Below, piece by piece: positions 1-6,714 of a stretch of DNA of 9,610 bases. How positions within the stretch are numbered: the stretch's first letter is position 1; the number at the start of each line of letters is the position of its first letter. The DNA lies in NCBI GenBank assembly GCA_903959715.1, contig CAJBXX010000203.1:1-9610 (forward strand), written 5' to 3'. This stretch comes from an uncultured Alphaproteobacteria bacterium (GTDB taxonomy: Bacteria > Pseudomonadota > Alphaproteobacteria > Rickettsiales > UBA1997). A model generated the notes under the pieces. That model ran no database searches. It worked only from the letters and a program-made list of their open reading frames with translations, and was not told where the DNA came from. The translations under genes and the position numbers were made by a program.

Positions 1-40
1 AATTTATTAATGAAAATTTATTAATTTTTAAAATTAAATT

Positions 41-1792
41 ATGAAAAATTTTAATAATTTGGGTGTATTAATATTATTCCAAAATAATAATTTCAATAAT
101 AAAAATTTTTTAAATTTCAAGCAAGACCAACAATGGCAAAGCTTTTCCAATCAAGATTTTTTTGCAAAAATTGCTAATTTTGCCAGCGCTTTAGAAAATT
201 TGGGTTTAAAAAAAGGTCAATCTTTAGTTAATTATTCTTATCAAAATCCAATTTGGTTGATGGTTGATTTGGCTGCCATTCTAGCCGGTGCAATCACGGT
301 TCCAATTTTTAACAATATTTCGGAAGATAATCTTTTTTACGAATTATCGGATTGCGATGCTAAATTTTTTTTCACCGATAATGAAAAAATTTGTATAAAA
401 ATCAAAGAAAAATTTCCGCAAATTATAATTATTGGATATGGTTTTAAATCAGAGCTAGCAATCGATTTCAATGATTTAATTTCAAATAAAAATACCAAGA
501 TCGATAATAAAATTTATATTGAAAATCTTGTTTCTAAAATTAAAAATGAAGACATTGCCACGATTGTTTACACCTCCGGAAGCACCGACCGCCCTAAGGG
601 CGTTGAGATTTCGCATCAAGCTTTAATTTCTCAAATCAATGATTCCGAAACATTTTTTCATCTCGACAAATCATCGATAGTTTTATCTTATTTACCCTTG
701 GCACACATATTTGAACGCATGGTAATGTTGTATTACATTTCCAAAGGTTTAAGCATTTATTTCGTCGATGATATAAAAAATTTGGGAAAATTTTTACAAG
801 AAATTCAGCCCAATCTAATGACATCAGTGCCCCGAGCCCTTGAAAAAGTTTTTGCTAAAATAAATAATGGCATCGAAGACGCCAATTTTTGCAAAAAAAT
901 TATTGGCAAAAAAGCTTTAAAACGAGCTTTAGAAAAGGATCCGTTGGCTTCAAAAAATTTTATTGATAAAATATATGATAAAATAATTTATCAAAAATTT
1001 CGTCAAGCCTTGGGTGGAAAAATGGAGATGATAATCTGCGGAGGATCGGCATTATCGCAAGAATTGGAGCGATTTTATTGGAATATCGGCGTTAAAATTT
1101 ATTGCGGATACGGCTTGACCGAATGCTCTCCGGTGCTTGCAACCAACGCTCCCAATCAACATAAATTTACTTCAGTTGGTAAGGCGTTTCCTTCGGTTAG
1201 ATTAAAAATTAGTGATGATGGCGAATTACTTGCTTGCGGAATAAATGTGATGAAAAATTATCACAATAATCCACAAAAAACCGCCGAAACTTTTGACGGC
1301 GAGTGGCTCAAAACCGGAGATTTAGCACAAATTGATGACGAAGGTTTTGTTAAAATTATAGGACGCAAAAAAGAGATTTTCAAAACTAGTAACGGCAAGT
1401 TTGTTCATCCAGTTTTGCTTGAGCAAAAATTGGTGCAAGAGTTGAGTTTCCTTGCTGGGGCGATTGTTGTTGCTGAAGGTAAAAATTTTGTAAGTGCTTT
1501 GCTTTTTATTGATTTTGATTTGTTAAAAAATATTAAAAATAAATTAAAATTTGAAGGCGAAAATCAACAATTTTTAATGTCACCAATTTTACAGAATTTT
1601 GTATCGCAAAAAATTGAAAATATTAATAAAAAACTCGATAGTTGGGAGCAAATTAAAAAATTTAAAATTATTGCTGAGCCAATTAGTGTTGAAACCGGTG
1701 AAATCACGCCTTCAATGAAGTTAAAGAGAAATATTTTAGAAAAAAAATTTGCATTAGAAATCGCCGATTTATATCAAATTTCTGAAGATTAA
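41..1792 (+). CDS. AMP-forming long-chain acyl-CoA synthetase (FadD/FAA-like)
   Basis: This 583-residue ANL-superfamily enzyme should activate a fatty acid with ATP to an acyl-adenylate and then transfer it to CoA. Seen in the sequence: the phosphate-binding loop at residues 177-187 (YTSGSTDRPKG), the adenine-site motif YGLTE at 357-361, the TGD motif at 425-427 whose Asp contacts the ribose, the hinge region GRKKEIFKTSNGK at 441-453, and a C-terminal TPSMKLKR at 556-563 carrying the expected adenylation lysine. Length and hinge type fit the long-chain class rather than acetyl-CoA synthetases. No signal peptide or membrane segment is evident, so it is probably cytosolic or peripheral. P-loop residue 183 is Asp, where the family has Gly or Ser. 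The ATG at 41 is preceded only by AT-rich sequence without a Shine-Dalgarno. The stop overlaps the stop of convergent ruvA. The chain-length preference cannot be read from the sequence, and a role in lipid salvage is inference. Confidence 0.9.
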   Translation: MKNFNNLGVLILFQNNNFNNKNFLNFKQDQQWQSFSNQDFFAKIANFASALENLGLKKGQSLVNYSYQNPIWLMVDLAAILAGAITVPIFNNISEDNLFYELSDCDAKFFFTDNEKICIKIKEKFPQIIIIGYGFKSELAIDFNDLISNKNTKIDNKIYIENLVSKIKNEDIATIVYTSGSTDRPKGVEISHQALISQINDSETFFHLDKSSIVLSYLPLAHIFERMVMLYYISKGLSIYFVDDIKNLGKFLQEIQPNLMTSVPRALEKVFAKINNGIEDANFCKKIIGKKALKRALEKDPLASKNFIDKIYDKIIYQKFRQALGGKMEMIICGGSALSQELERFYWNIGVKIYCGYGLTECSPVLATNAPNQHKFTSVGKAFPSVRLKISDDGELLACGINVMKNYHNNPQKTAETFDGEWLKTGDLAQIDDEGFVKIIGRKKEIFKTSNGKFVHPVLLEQKLVQELSFLAGAIVVAEGKNFVSALLFIDFDLLKNIKNKLKFEGENQQFLMSPILQNFVSQKIENINKKLDSWEQIKKFKIIAEPISVETGEITPSMKLKRNILEKKFALEIADLYQISED

Positions 1793-2421
1793 TTTTTACT
1801 TTTTTTACTTAATTCGCGAAGCGATTGAGTAATCAAATTTTCTAGCGTAATTTTTTCATCTTGAGCGAAAACATAATTAATAATTTTCAAACAATCATGT
1901 TTTTTGTAGCCAAGATTTTCTAGGGCGGAGACGGCATCGCTGATAATTTGATTGGAAGAAAAATTTTGATTATTTAGATTTTCATTAAAATCTAAAGATA
2001 CATTTATTCCAAGTTTTTTTGCCGATTCTTTGAGCTCGGTGGTCAAACGCGAAGCCATTTTCGGACCGATTCCCGAAATATTGTTGAAGCTTTTAATATC
2101 GCTAACGGTTAAGGCTTTCGCAAGCTCTTCGATGGTTAAAGCGCTTAAAATTTTTTGCGCCATTTTTGCGCCAACACCTTGGACTTTCATTAATTCTAAA
2201 AACCAAATTTTTTCGATTTCATGAACAAAGCCGTAAAGTTCGATGGCGTCTTCTTTGACAATGGTTTCGATCACCAAAGAAATGCCTAAATTTGTTTGAT
2301 TTTGACGAAAAAATTGTGCAGTTTTTTGTGAAATAAAAACTAAATAACCAACTCCATTAACATCAAGAATGCATCTATCGTCGTTGATTTGCTCAATGTT
2401 TCCGCGTAATTTTCCAATCAT
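1789..2421 (-). CDS. ruvA: Holliday junction branch-migration protein RuvA
   Basis: RuvA binds four-way DNA junctions as a tetramer and positions the RuvB motors for branch migration in recombinational repair. The 210-residue product has the standard three-part layout. The N-terminal OB fold starts MIGKLRG and includes DVNGVGY at 20-26. The acidic pin that separates strands is E57-D58, in VKEDA. Tandem helix-hairpin-helix motifs lie at about 80-90 (VQGVGAKMAQK) and 115-131 (ISGIGPKMASRL onward). A variable Asn-rich linker spans about 145-158, followed by the C-terminal RuvB-contacting domain at 160-204. Length is normal (about 200 in the family). The gene stands alone: it converges on the acyl-CoA synthetase gene with overlapping stops and diverges from lipB, so ruvB and ruvC are not in its transcript here. 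The start is fixed by the conserved MIG(K/R)LRG opening. Confidence 0.97.
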   Translation of the reverse strand: MIGKLRGNIEQINDDRCILDVNGVGYLVFISQKTAQFFRQNQTNLGISLVIETIVKEDAIELYGFVHEIEKIWFLELMKVQGVGAKMAQKILSALTIEELAKALTVSDIKSFNNISGIGPKMASRLTTELKESAKKLGINVSLDFNENLNNQNFSSNQIISDAVSALENLGYKKHDCLKIINYVFAQDEKITLENLITQSLRELSKKSKN

Positions 2422-2436
2422 AATTTTTTTTGCTTT

Positions 2437-2466
2437 TGTTTTTTAAATGTTTAAAATTTTTATATT
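2437..2466 (+). promoter_or_regulatory. Candidate sigma70-type promoter for lipB
   Basis: TTGTTT at 2437-2442 and TATATT at 2461-2466 are separated by 18 bases. The predicted transcription start would fall only about ten bases before the lipB ATG, giving a very short leader. The -10 box overlaps the candidate ruvA -10 on the other strand. Evidence is weak because of the base composition. Confidence 0.25.
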
Positions 2467-2488
2467 AATTAAATTAATCATATGTCTA
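2459..2488 (-). promoter_or_regulatory. Candidate sigma70-type promoter for ruvA
   Basis: Read on the minus strand, TAGACA (complement of 2483-2488) and TATAAA (complement of 2459-2464) are separated by 18 bases, and each matches the sigma70 consensus at five of six positions. Transcription would begin roughly 30 bases before the ruvA ATG. The -35 box lies across the start of lipB. In DNA this AT-rich, -10-like hexamers are common, so this is a candidate only. Confidence 0.35.
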
Positions 2489-3153
2489 AAAACTGCAATT
2501 ACAACATTGAATGGCGCGTTGAAAAAAATTTAGTAAAATACGACGAAGCCTTGAATTTCATGGAGCAAACCGCTCAAGAAATTATTGAAGAAAAACGCAA
2601 TTCTTTGATTTGGGTTTTAGAGCATTATCCAGTTTATACCGCTGGAATAAGTGCCAAGGATGAAGATTTGCTCGATAATAAAAATGTTGAGGTTTTTAAA
2701 ATCAATCGCGGTGGCAAATATACTTATCATTGCCCTGGTATGAAAATAATTTATGTAATGCTTAATTTAAAAAAGCTTTTTTATCCGGCAAAACCAGATA
2801 TTTCAAGGTTTGTTGAGTTTCTTGAATTATGGATAATCGCGGTTTTAAAAAATTATAAAATTGAAGCGGGCATTAGAAAGGGTAGGGTTGGTCTGTGGGT
2901 TGAAACTCAGGCGGGCGAGAAAAAAATCTCGGCAATTGGCATAAAAATAAAAAAATGGGTGAGCTATCACGGCATCGCTCTCAACATTAATCCTGACCTT
3001 GAGGGCTTCAAAAATATAGTCCCGTGCGGTATTAAAGAATTTGGAATTACTTCATTTTCCGAGCTTGGAATTGAAAATTTTGAAGAAGAAAATTTTTATA
3101 AAATATTAAAAATTGAATTTGAAAATTTACAAAAAATATTTTTTCAAAATTAA
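2482..3153 (+). CDS. lipB: Octanoyl-[ACP]:protein octanoyltransferase LipB
   Basis: LipB moves the octanoyl group from acyl carrier protein to the lysine of lipoyl domains (pyruvate and 2-oxoglutarate dehydrogenase E2, GcvH). LipA then inserts sulfur. The 223-residue product shows the family signature RGGKYTYHCPG at 76-86, the catalytic lysine K148 in GEKKISAIG, the YHGIALNI strand at 162-169 and the catalytic cysteine C182 in PCG. Length is usual for LipB. Two signature positions differ from the common form RGGxxTYHGPGQ: C84 replaces Gly and M87 replaces Gln. All residues expected to take part in acyl transfer are present. The ATG at 2482 leaves a normal N-terminus before the first conserved stretch (WVLEHYPVYTAG, from residue 44). 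lipA is not in the window. Upstream is divergent ruvA, and downstream an 84-base gap precedes htpG. Confidence 0.95.
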   Translation: MSKNCNYNIEWRVEKNLVKYDEALNFMEQTAQEIIEEKRNSLIWVLEHYPVYTAGISAKDEDLLDNKNVEVFKINRGGKYTYHCPGMKIIYVMLNLKKLFYPAKPDISRFVEFLELWIIAVLKNYKIEAGIRKGRVGLWVETQAGEKKISAIGIKIKKWVSYHGIALNINPDLEGFKNIVPCGIKEFGITSFSELGIENFEEENFYKILKIEFENLQKIFFQN

Positions 3154-3163
3154 TTTTTTAACT

Positions 3164-3193
3164 CTTGAAATTGCTCGATTTATAAAATAAATT
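3164..3193 (+). promoter_or_regulatory. Candidate promoter for htpG with heat-shock-like -35
   Basis: CTTGAAA at 3164-3170 equals the core of the sigma32 (RpoH) -35 element. After 17 bases from the end of that box, TAAATT at 3188-3193 could serve as -10, but it matches sigma70 only at four of six positions and does not resemble the C-rich RpoH -10. It sits in the only gap before htpG, a classic heat-shock gene, which raises its plausibility. The transcript would carry a leader of roughly 35-40 bases. Whether RpoH or the housekeeping sigma reads it cannot be decided from the sequence. Confidence 0.4.
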
Positions 3194-3205
3194 TTGTTTT
3201 ATAAA
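3179..3205. repeat. AT-only inverted repeat, 9-base arms with 9-base spacer, upstream of htpG
   Basis: TTTATAAAA (3179-3187) and TTTTATAAA (3197-3205) are perfect reverse complements separated by nine bases. The spacer can extend the stem by a T-G wobble and two A-T pairs. The repeat overlaps the candidate -10 and transcription-start region of htpG and begins 25 bases after the lipB stop. It could be an operator, the lipB terminator (though no clean T-run follows it), or simply a product of AT richness. The 9-N9-9 geometry equals that of the CIRCE heat-shock operator, but the sequence does not match CIRCE. Confidence 0.45.
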
Positions 3206-3237
3206 ATTCATAAATAAACATTAAATTTAATAAAATT

Positions 3238-5130
3238 ATGCAACAATATAATTTCGATGTTGAGGTTGGAAAAATTCTAAATCTCATGATAAATTCACTT
3301 TATGCAAATAAAGATGTAGCCTTGAGAGAGTTGGTTTCAAATGCTTCAGATGCTTGCGATAAAATGCGTTATTTAATCGCACAAAATTCCGAAATTGCTG
3401 ATGATGAATTAAAAATTACCATCACTACTAACAAAGAAAAAAAACAATTAATTATCGTTGATAATGGCATCGGCATGAATCAAGAAGATTTGATTGAAAA
3501 TCTTGGAACCATTGCTAAATCTGGCACCGAAAATTTTATTAAATCTTTGACGGGAGATAAGCAAAAAGATGTCCAATTAATTGGGCAATTTGGAGTTGGT
3601 TTTTATTCATGTTTTATGATTGCGAAATCAGTTGAAGTGATAACAAAAAAATATAATGAAGATCAGACTTGGCACTGGCAATCCGAAGGTTCTGCACAAT
3701 TTACAATCAATGAAAGTGAAGAAAAAATTTCAACTCGTGGGACTAAAATTATTTTGCATTTAAAAGATGATGCCACTGATTTTTTTGATCGTTTTCACAT
3801 TAAACATGTTGTGCAAACTTATTCTGATCATATTAATTTTAAAATTGATTTTATCCCCGAAAATATTGAAGCCGGAGCCAAAATTGAAACTTTAAATTCG
3901 GCATCGGCTTTGTGGAAAAAACCCAAAGATCAAATTACCGCTGAGCAATATCAAAATTTTTACAAACATATTTCTCATTTGCCGGGAGAGCCATATTTGA
4001 CGCTTCACAACAATGTTGAAGGTGCGGTGAGTTATACAAATTTATTATTTATTCCAAGTTCAAAGCCGTTTGATTTATTTCATCCTGATCGCAAAACTTC
4101 CGTTAAACTTTATGTCAAAAGAGTTTTTATTAGTGAAGATTTGAGTTTAGTGCCGGCTTGCATGCGTTTTTTACGCGGTTTAATCGATTCTGATGACTTG
4201 CCTTTGAATATTAGTCGTGAAACTCTTCAACATAGCGTTGTCATCGATAAAATTCGTAAAAATGTCGTGAATAAAGTTTTATCCGAGCTCAAGAAAAAAG
4301 CTAATGATGATGAGGAAAAATATTTAGAATTCTGGAATAATTTTGGTGCAGTTTTAAAAGAAGGCTTGTGTGAATCATCAGAATTTCGTGAAAAAATTCT
4401 TGAAATTTGTCGTTTTTATTCTTCAAAATCACCCGATAAATATATCACTCTAGCTCAATATTTAGAAAGAGCAAAAGCCAATCAAGATAAAATTTATTTC
4501 TTAACCGGAGAGTCGGTTGAGAAAATAAAATCTTCGCCACAACTTGAAATTTTTTTAAAGAAAGATGTTGAGGTTTTATACTTAATTGATGCCGTTGATG
4601 AATTTTGGGTAACCGTGGCTCTACCCTACAAAGACAAGGAATTGCAATCAATCAATCGTCATGATGTCGATCTAGAAAATGTTGAAAAAAAGACCGAAGA
4701 AAAGAATGAAGATGAAAATGAAGAGTCAAAGAAAGCAGATGACTCTAAGGATGTGACTAATTCTAAATATCAGGGCTTGCTGGATTTTATTAAAAATATT
4801 TTAGGTGATAAAATTCAAGAAGCGCGAATTTCAAAAAAATTGACTGATTCACCAGTGTGCTTGGCTGTTGATTCTCGGGCTATGGATATTCGTTTAGAGC
4901 GATATTTACTCGAGCAAAAACAACTAAACTCGGCATCGGCAAAAATTTTTGAAATTAATCCTGACAATAAAATCATTAAAAAATTAAATAAAAATTATCA
5001 AAATGATGATTTAAAAGAAGATGCTAAAGACGCGATTCAAACTTTGTTTGATTTGGCTTGTATCATAGAGGATGAGCCGATCAAAGACGCTAAAGATTTT
5101 TCAAAAAGATTGCAAAAATTAATGAAATAA
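3238..5130 (+). CDS. htpG: Molecular chaperone HtpG (bacterial Hsp90)
   Basis: This cytosolic, ATP-driven homodimeric chaperone remodels client proteins, usually with DnaK. The 630-residue length is usual for the family. The N-terminal GHKL ATPase domain shows the catalytic glutamate and Mg-binding asparagine in LRELVSNASDA (E31, N35), the adenine-contacting D75 in VDNGIGM (74-80), GTIAKSGT at 90-97 as the lid region, and GQFGVGFYS at 116-124. The middle domain includes FDLFHPDRK (278-286) and R327 in NISRETLQ, the arginine that completes the active site. The C-terminal dimerisation domain begins near 508 and includes the conserved KKLTDSP (533-539). A stretch rich in Glu, Lys and Asp at about 483-505 links the middle and C-terminal domains. 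As in other bacterial Hsp90s there is no MEEVD tail. The start is set by the conserved FDVEVGKILNLMINSLY segment. It converges on the M48 protease gene with five bases between stops. Confidence 0.98.
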   Translation: MQQYNFDVEVGKILNLMINSLYANKDVALRELVSNASDACDKMRYLIAQNSEIADDELKITITTNKEKKQLIIVDNGIGMNQEDLIENLGTIAKSGTENFIKSLTGDKQKDVQLIGQFGVGFYSCFMIAKSVEVITKKYNEDQTWHWQSEGSAQFTINESEEKISTRGTKIILHLKDDATDFFDRFHIKHVVQTYSDHINFKIDFIPENIEAGAKIETLNSASALWKKPKDQITAEQYQNFYKHISHLPGEPYLTLHNNVEGAVSYTNLLFIPSSKPFDLFHPDRKTSVKLYVKRVFISEDLSLVPACMRFLRGLIDSDDLPLNISRETLQHSVVIDKIRKNVVNKVLSELKKKANDDEEKYLEFWNNFGAVLKEGLCESSEFREKILEICRFYSSKSPDKYITLAQYLERAKANQDKIYFLTGESVEKIKSSPQLEIFLKKDVEVLYLIDAVDEFWVTVALPYKDKELQSINRHDVDLENVEKKTEEKNEDENEESKKADDSKDVTNSKYQGLLDFIKNILGDKIQEARISKKLTDSPVCLAVDSRAMDIRLERYLLEQKQLNSASAKIFEINPDNKIIKKLNKNYQNDDLKEDAKDAIQTLFDLACIIEDEPIKDAKDFSKRLQKLMK

Positions 5131-5135
5131 TCAAT

Positions 5136-6524
5136 TTAATTTTTTGATTTTTCCTGGCTATTTTTGATAATCTCAACCAAATCTTGGGCACGCAATTGTG
5201 AAACTTTATCTGGCGTTTTTTCAAACTCTTTAATTGCTTCATTTGCGAGTTTTTGAGCCTTGTCATTTTCTTTTATAATATAATGATATTCTGCCAACAT
5301 TAAATATGCTTTTCCTTCTTTATTATCAAGCTTGTAAGCGCTTGCAAGACTTTTAAAAATAAGTGCATTATCATTTTCATATTTTTGTGATTTTTGTAGA
5401 TTTTCTATTGCTAAATTTAACAAAAATTTATCATTAGTTTTTAATTCCAAAATGGCATTTGCAAAGGCAATTTGAGATAAAGTTTTTGAGGGTTCGTCAA
5501 GATAATTTATTGCTTTTTGATAATATAAAATTGCTTCAAAAATTTTATTTTCATTAAATAAAAATTCGGCTTTAAGTTCATATAAAAAGCCATTTCGTGG
5601 GTTATTTTTAATTAATTCTTCAATTAATTTATGCGCATTTTGAAAATCGCTTTTTCTAAAAAAAGCGATTGCTTTTGAGAGTTGAGAATCTTCATCAAAT
5701 TTGGTTTCTTTTGTTTTTATAATCGTTTCAATATCATCTAAAAAACCCTCCATTTTAGCTTTAACTTGATGAAAATTTTTTGTAATTTTTTTATCAAATT
5801 TTGCGTTGGCATATTTATATTTTAAAGCATGATTTTTTATTAATTTGATACGCGAAGAAGATGCGGGATGAGTTAGTTCATAAGGGTTTATAATATTTTT
5901 ATAAACCAAAGATTGTTCTTCAAAATAACTCATAATCTCAAGTAAACCCTTGGTCGGAAGTTTAAGTTTTTCAAGATATTTTAACGCCAAAATATCGGCG
6001 GACTCTTCTTGCGAGCGATTAAATTTTAAAGCCAAGCGATTTCCAATGTGAGAACTGCCCATTAATATAGCGCTACCAACTTCGGGATTGCCAGAAATTA
6101 TAGCGCCAATTCCAAGTAAATAACCTAAAAAAATATTGTTAGCATTTTCGTTAAAAATTTCACTGCTTTTTGCCAAATGGGAAGAGGCTATATGTCCAAT
6201 TTCATGAGCAATAACACCAGCAATAACGCTCGGATCTGAAAATTTTTTAATTAAACCCGAATTAACAAAAATATTTTGTCCACCAGCGACAAATGCGTTT
6301 ATCGAATCATCATTGACAATGTAAATTTTAAGATTTTTAGTGTTAAGGCCAGCGACTTTAAAAATTGGATAACAAATCTCGCGTAAAAGCTTTTCCGTTT
6401 CGGCTTCGCGAATAATTGAAATTTGTGCGTATAAATTTTTTGCTAATATAAAATTATGAATTATTATTGAAAATAGGATAATTATTGTTCTTAATAAAAA
6501 CTTATATTTTTTTTGTAAAATCAT
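5136..6524 (-). CDS. Secreted M48 zinc metalloprotease with TPR domain (BepA/YfgC-like)
   Basis: This is probably a periplasmic protease/chaperone for outer-membrane protein quality control, by family analogy to BepA. Numbered from the ATG at 6524 (462 residues), a signal peptide of about 33 residues has a KKYK n-region, a hydrophobic core and cleavage near LYA-Q. The M48 domain opens with SIIREAE and has AFVAGGQNIFVNSGL (77-91), the zinc motif HEIGH (107-111; ligands H107 and H111, catalytic E108), the third ligand E173 in EESAD, and THPASSSRI (218-226), a hallmark of this branch. The C-terminal part, about 285-435, is helical with TPR-like repeats such as LYELKAEFLFNE with the helix after it. 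An in-frame TTG at 6635 and an ATG at 6554 would lengthen the protein, but they put 10-37 extra residues before a complete signal peptide and run antisense to a plausible small gene, so I chose 6524. The start codon overlaps by two bases the ATG of the divergent small ORF. Confidence 0.93.
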   Translation of the reverse strand: MILQKKYKFLLRTIIILFSIIIHNFILAKNLYAQISIIREAETEKLLREICYPIFKVAGLNTKNLKIYIVNDDSINAFVAGGQNIFVNSGLIKKFSDPSVIAGVIAHEIGHIASSHLAKSSEIFNENANNIFLGYLLGIGAIISGNPEVGSAILMGSSHIGNRLALKFNRSQEESADILALKYLEKLKLPTKGLLEIMSYFEEQSLVYKNIINPYELTHPASSSRIKLIKNHALKYKYANAKFDKKITKNFHQVKAKMEGFLDDIETIIKTKETKFDEDSQLSKAIAFFRKSDFQNAHKLIEELIKNNPRNGFLYELKAEFLFNENKIFEAILYYQKAINYLDEPSKTLSQIAFANAILELKTNDKFLLNLAIENLQKSQKYENDNALIFKSLASAYKLDNKEGKAYLMLAEYHYIIKENDKAQKLANEAIKEFEKTPDKVSQLRAQDLVEIIKNSQEKSKN

Positions 6525-6708
6525 GGCGTTGTTAAAAAGTTTTTTTATTTTCATTGGCTTCTCTTGTATGGTTTTATTGGCACTATATTTGATTACCGAA
6601 AATGATAAAATTCCACAAAAAAATATTATTACCAATATTAAAATTGAAAGTATTGTTAATAATTGTAAAAAAACACAAGATGACGAACTTTCAATTTTAT
6701 TTGATTAA
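6523..6708 (+). CDS. Putative 61-residue single-pass membrane protein, unknown function
   Basis: I do not recognise this protein. It has a hydrophobic segment at residues 7-24 after a short start with one lysine, then a polar tail of about 37 residues ending acidic (DDELSILFD); a single-pass membrane protein is likely. Evidence that it is coding: it fills the otherwise empty 190-base space between the protease start and xerD almost exactly; about 62% of its codons begin with a purine; and all ten isoleucines use ATT, whereas the competing minus-strand extension of the protease through the same bases uses ATA for four of its six. It ends six bases before the xerD start and in the same frame, so the two are probably co-transcribed. 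Its ATG overlaps the protease ATG in a CATG, so its promoter must lie inside the protease coding region. Length is short and no homolog is known to me, hence the moderate confidence. Confidence 0.5.
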   Translation: MALLKSFFIFIGFSCMVLLALYLITENDKIPQKNIITNIKIESIVNNCKKTQDDELSILFD

Positions 6709-6714
6709 TTTTTT

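Noticed and set aside
2030..2224. Plus-strand 64-codon open frame inside ruvA
   Set aside because: It lies wholly within the conserved helix-hairpin-helix coding region of ruvA and has no separate coding evidence.
4445..4651. Minus-strand 68-codon open frame inside htpG
   Set aside because: It is a shadow of htpG, whose conserved domains cover the stretch; the product resembles nothing.
5129..5149. AATCAA...TTGATT inverted repeat at the htpG/protease convergent junction as a terminator
   Set aside because: Only six base pairs with one G-C, a nine-base loop and no clear T-run; expected often in DNA this AT-rich.
6425..6434. GTGCGTATAA resembling the XerC half of a dif site, near xerD
   Set aside because: The adjoining bases do not form a central hexamer and XerD half-site, and it lies inside the protease signal-peptide codons.
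6525..6635. N-terminal extension of the M48 protease to a TTG start at 6635
   Set aside because: It adds 37 residues before an already complete signal peptide, uses a rare start, has ATA for four of six isoleucines, and lies antisense to a more plausible small gene.
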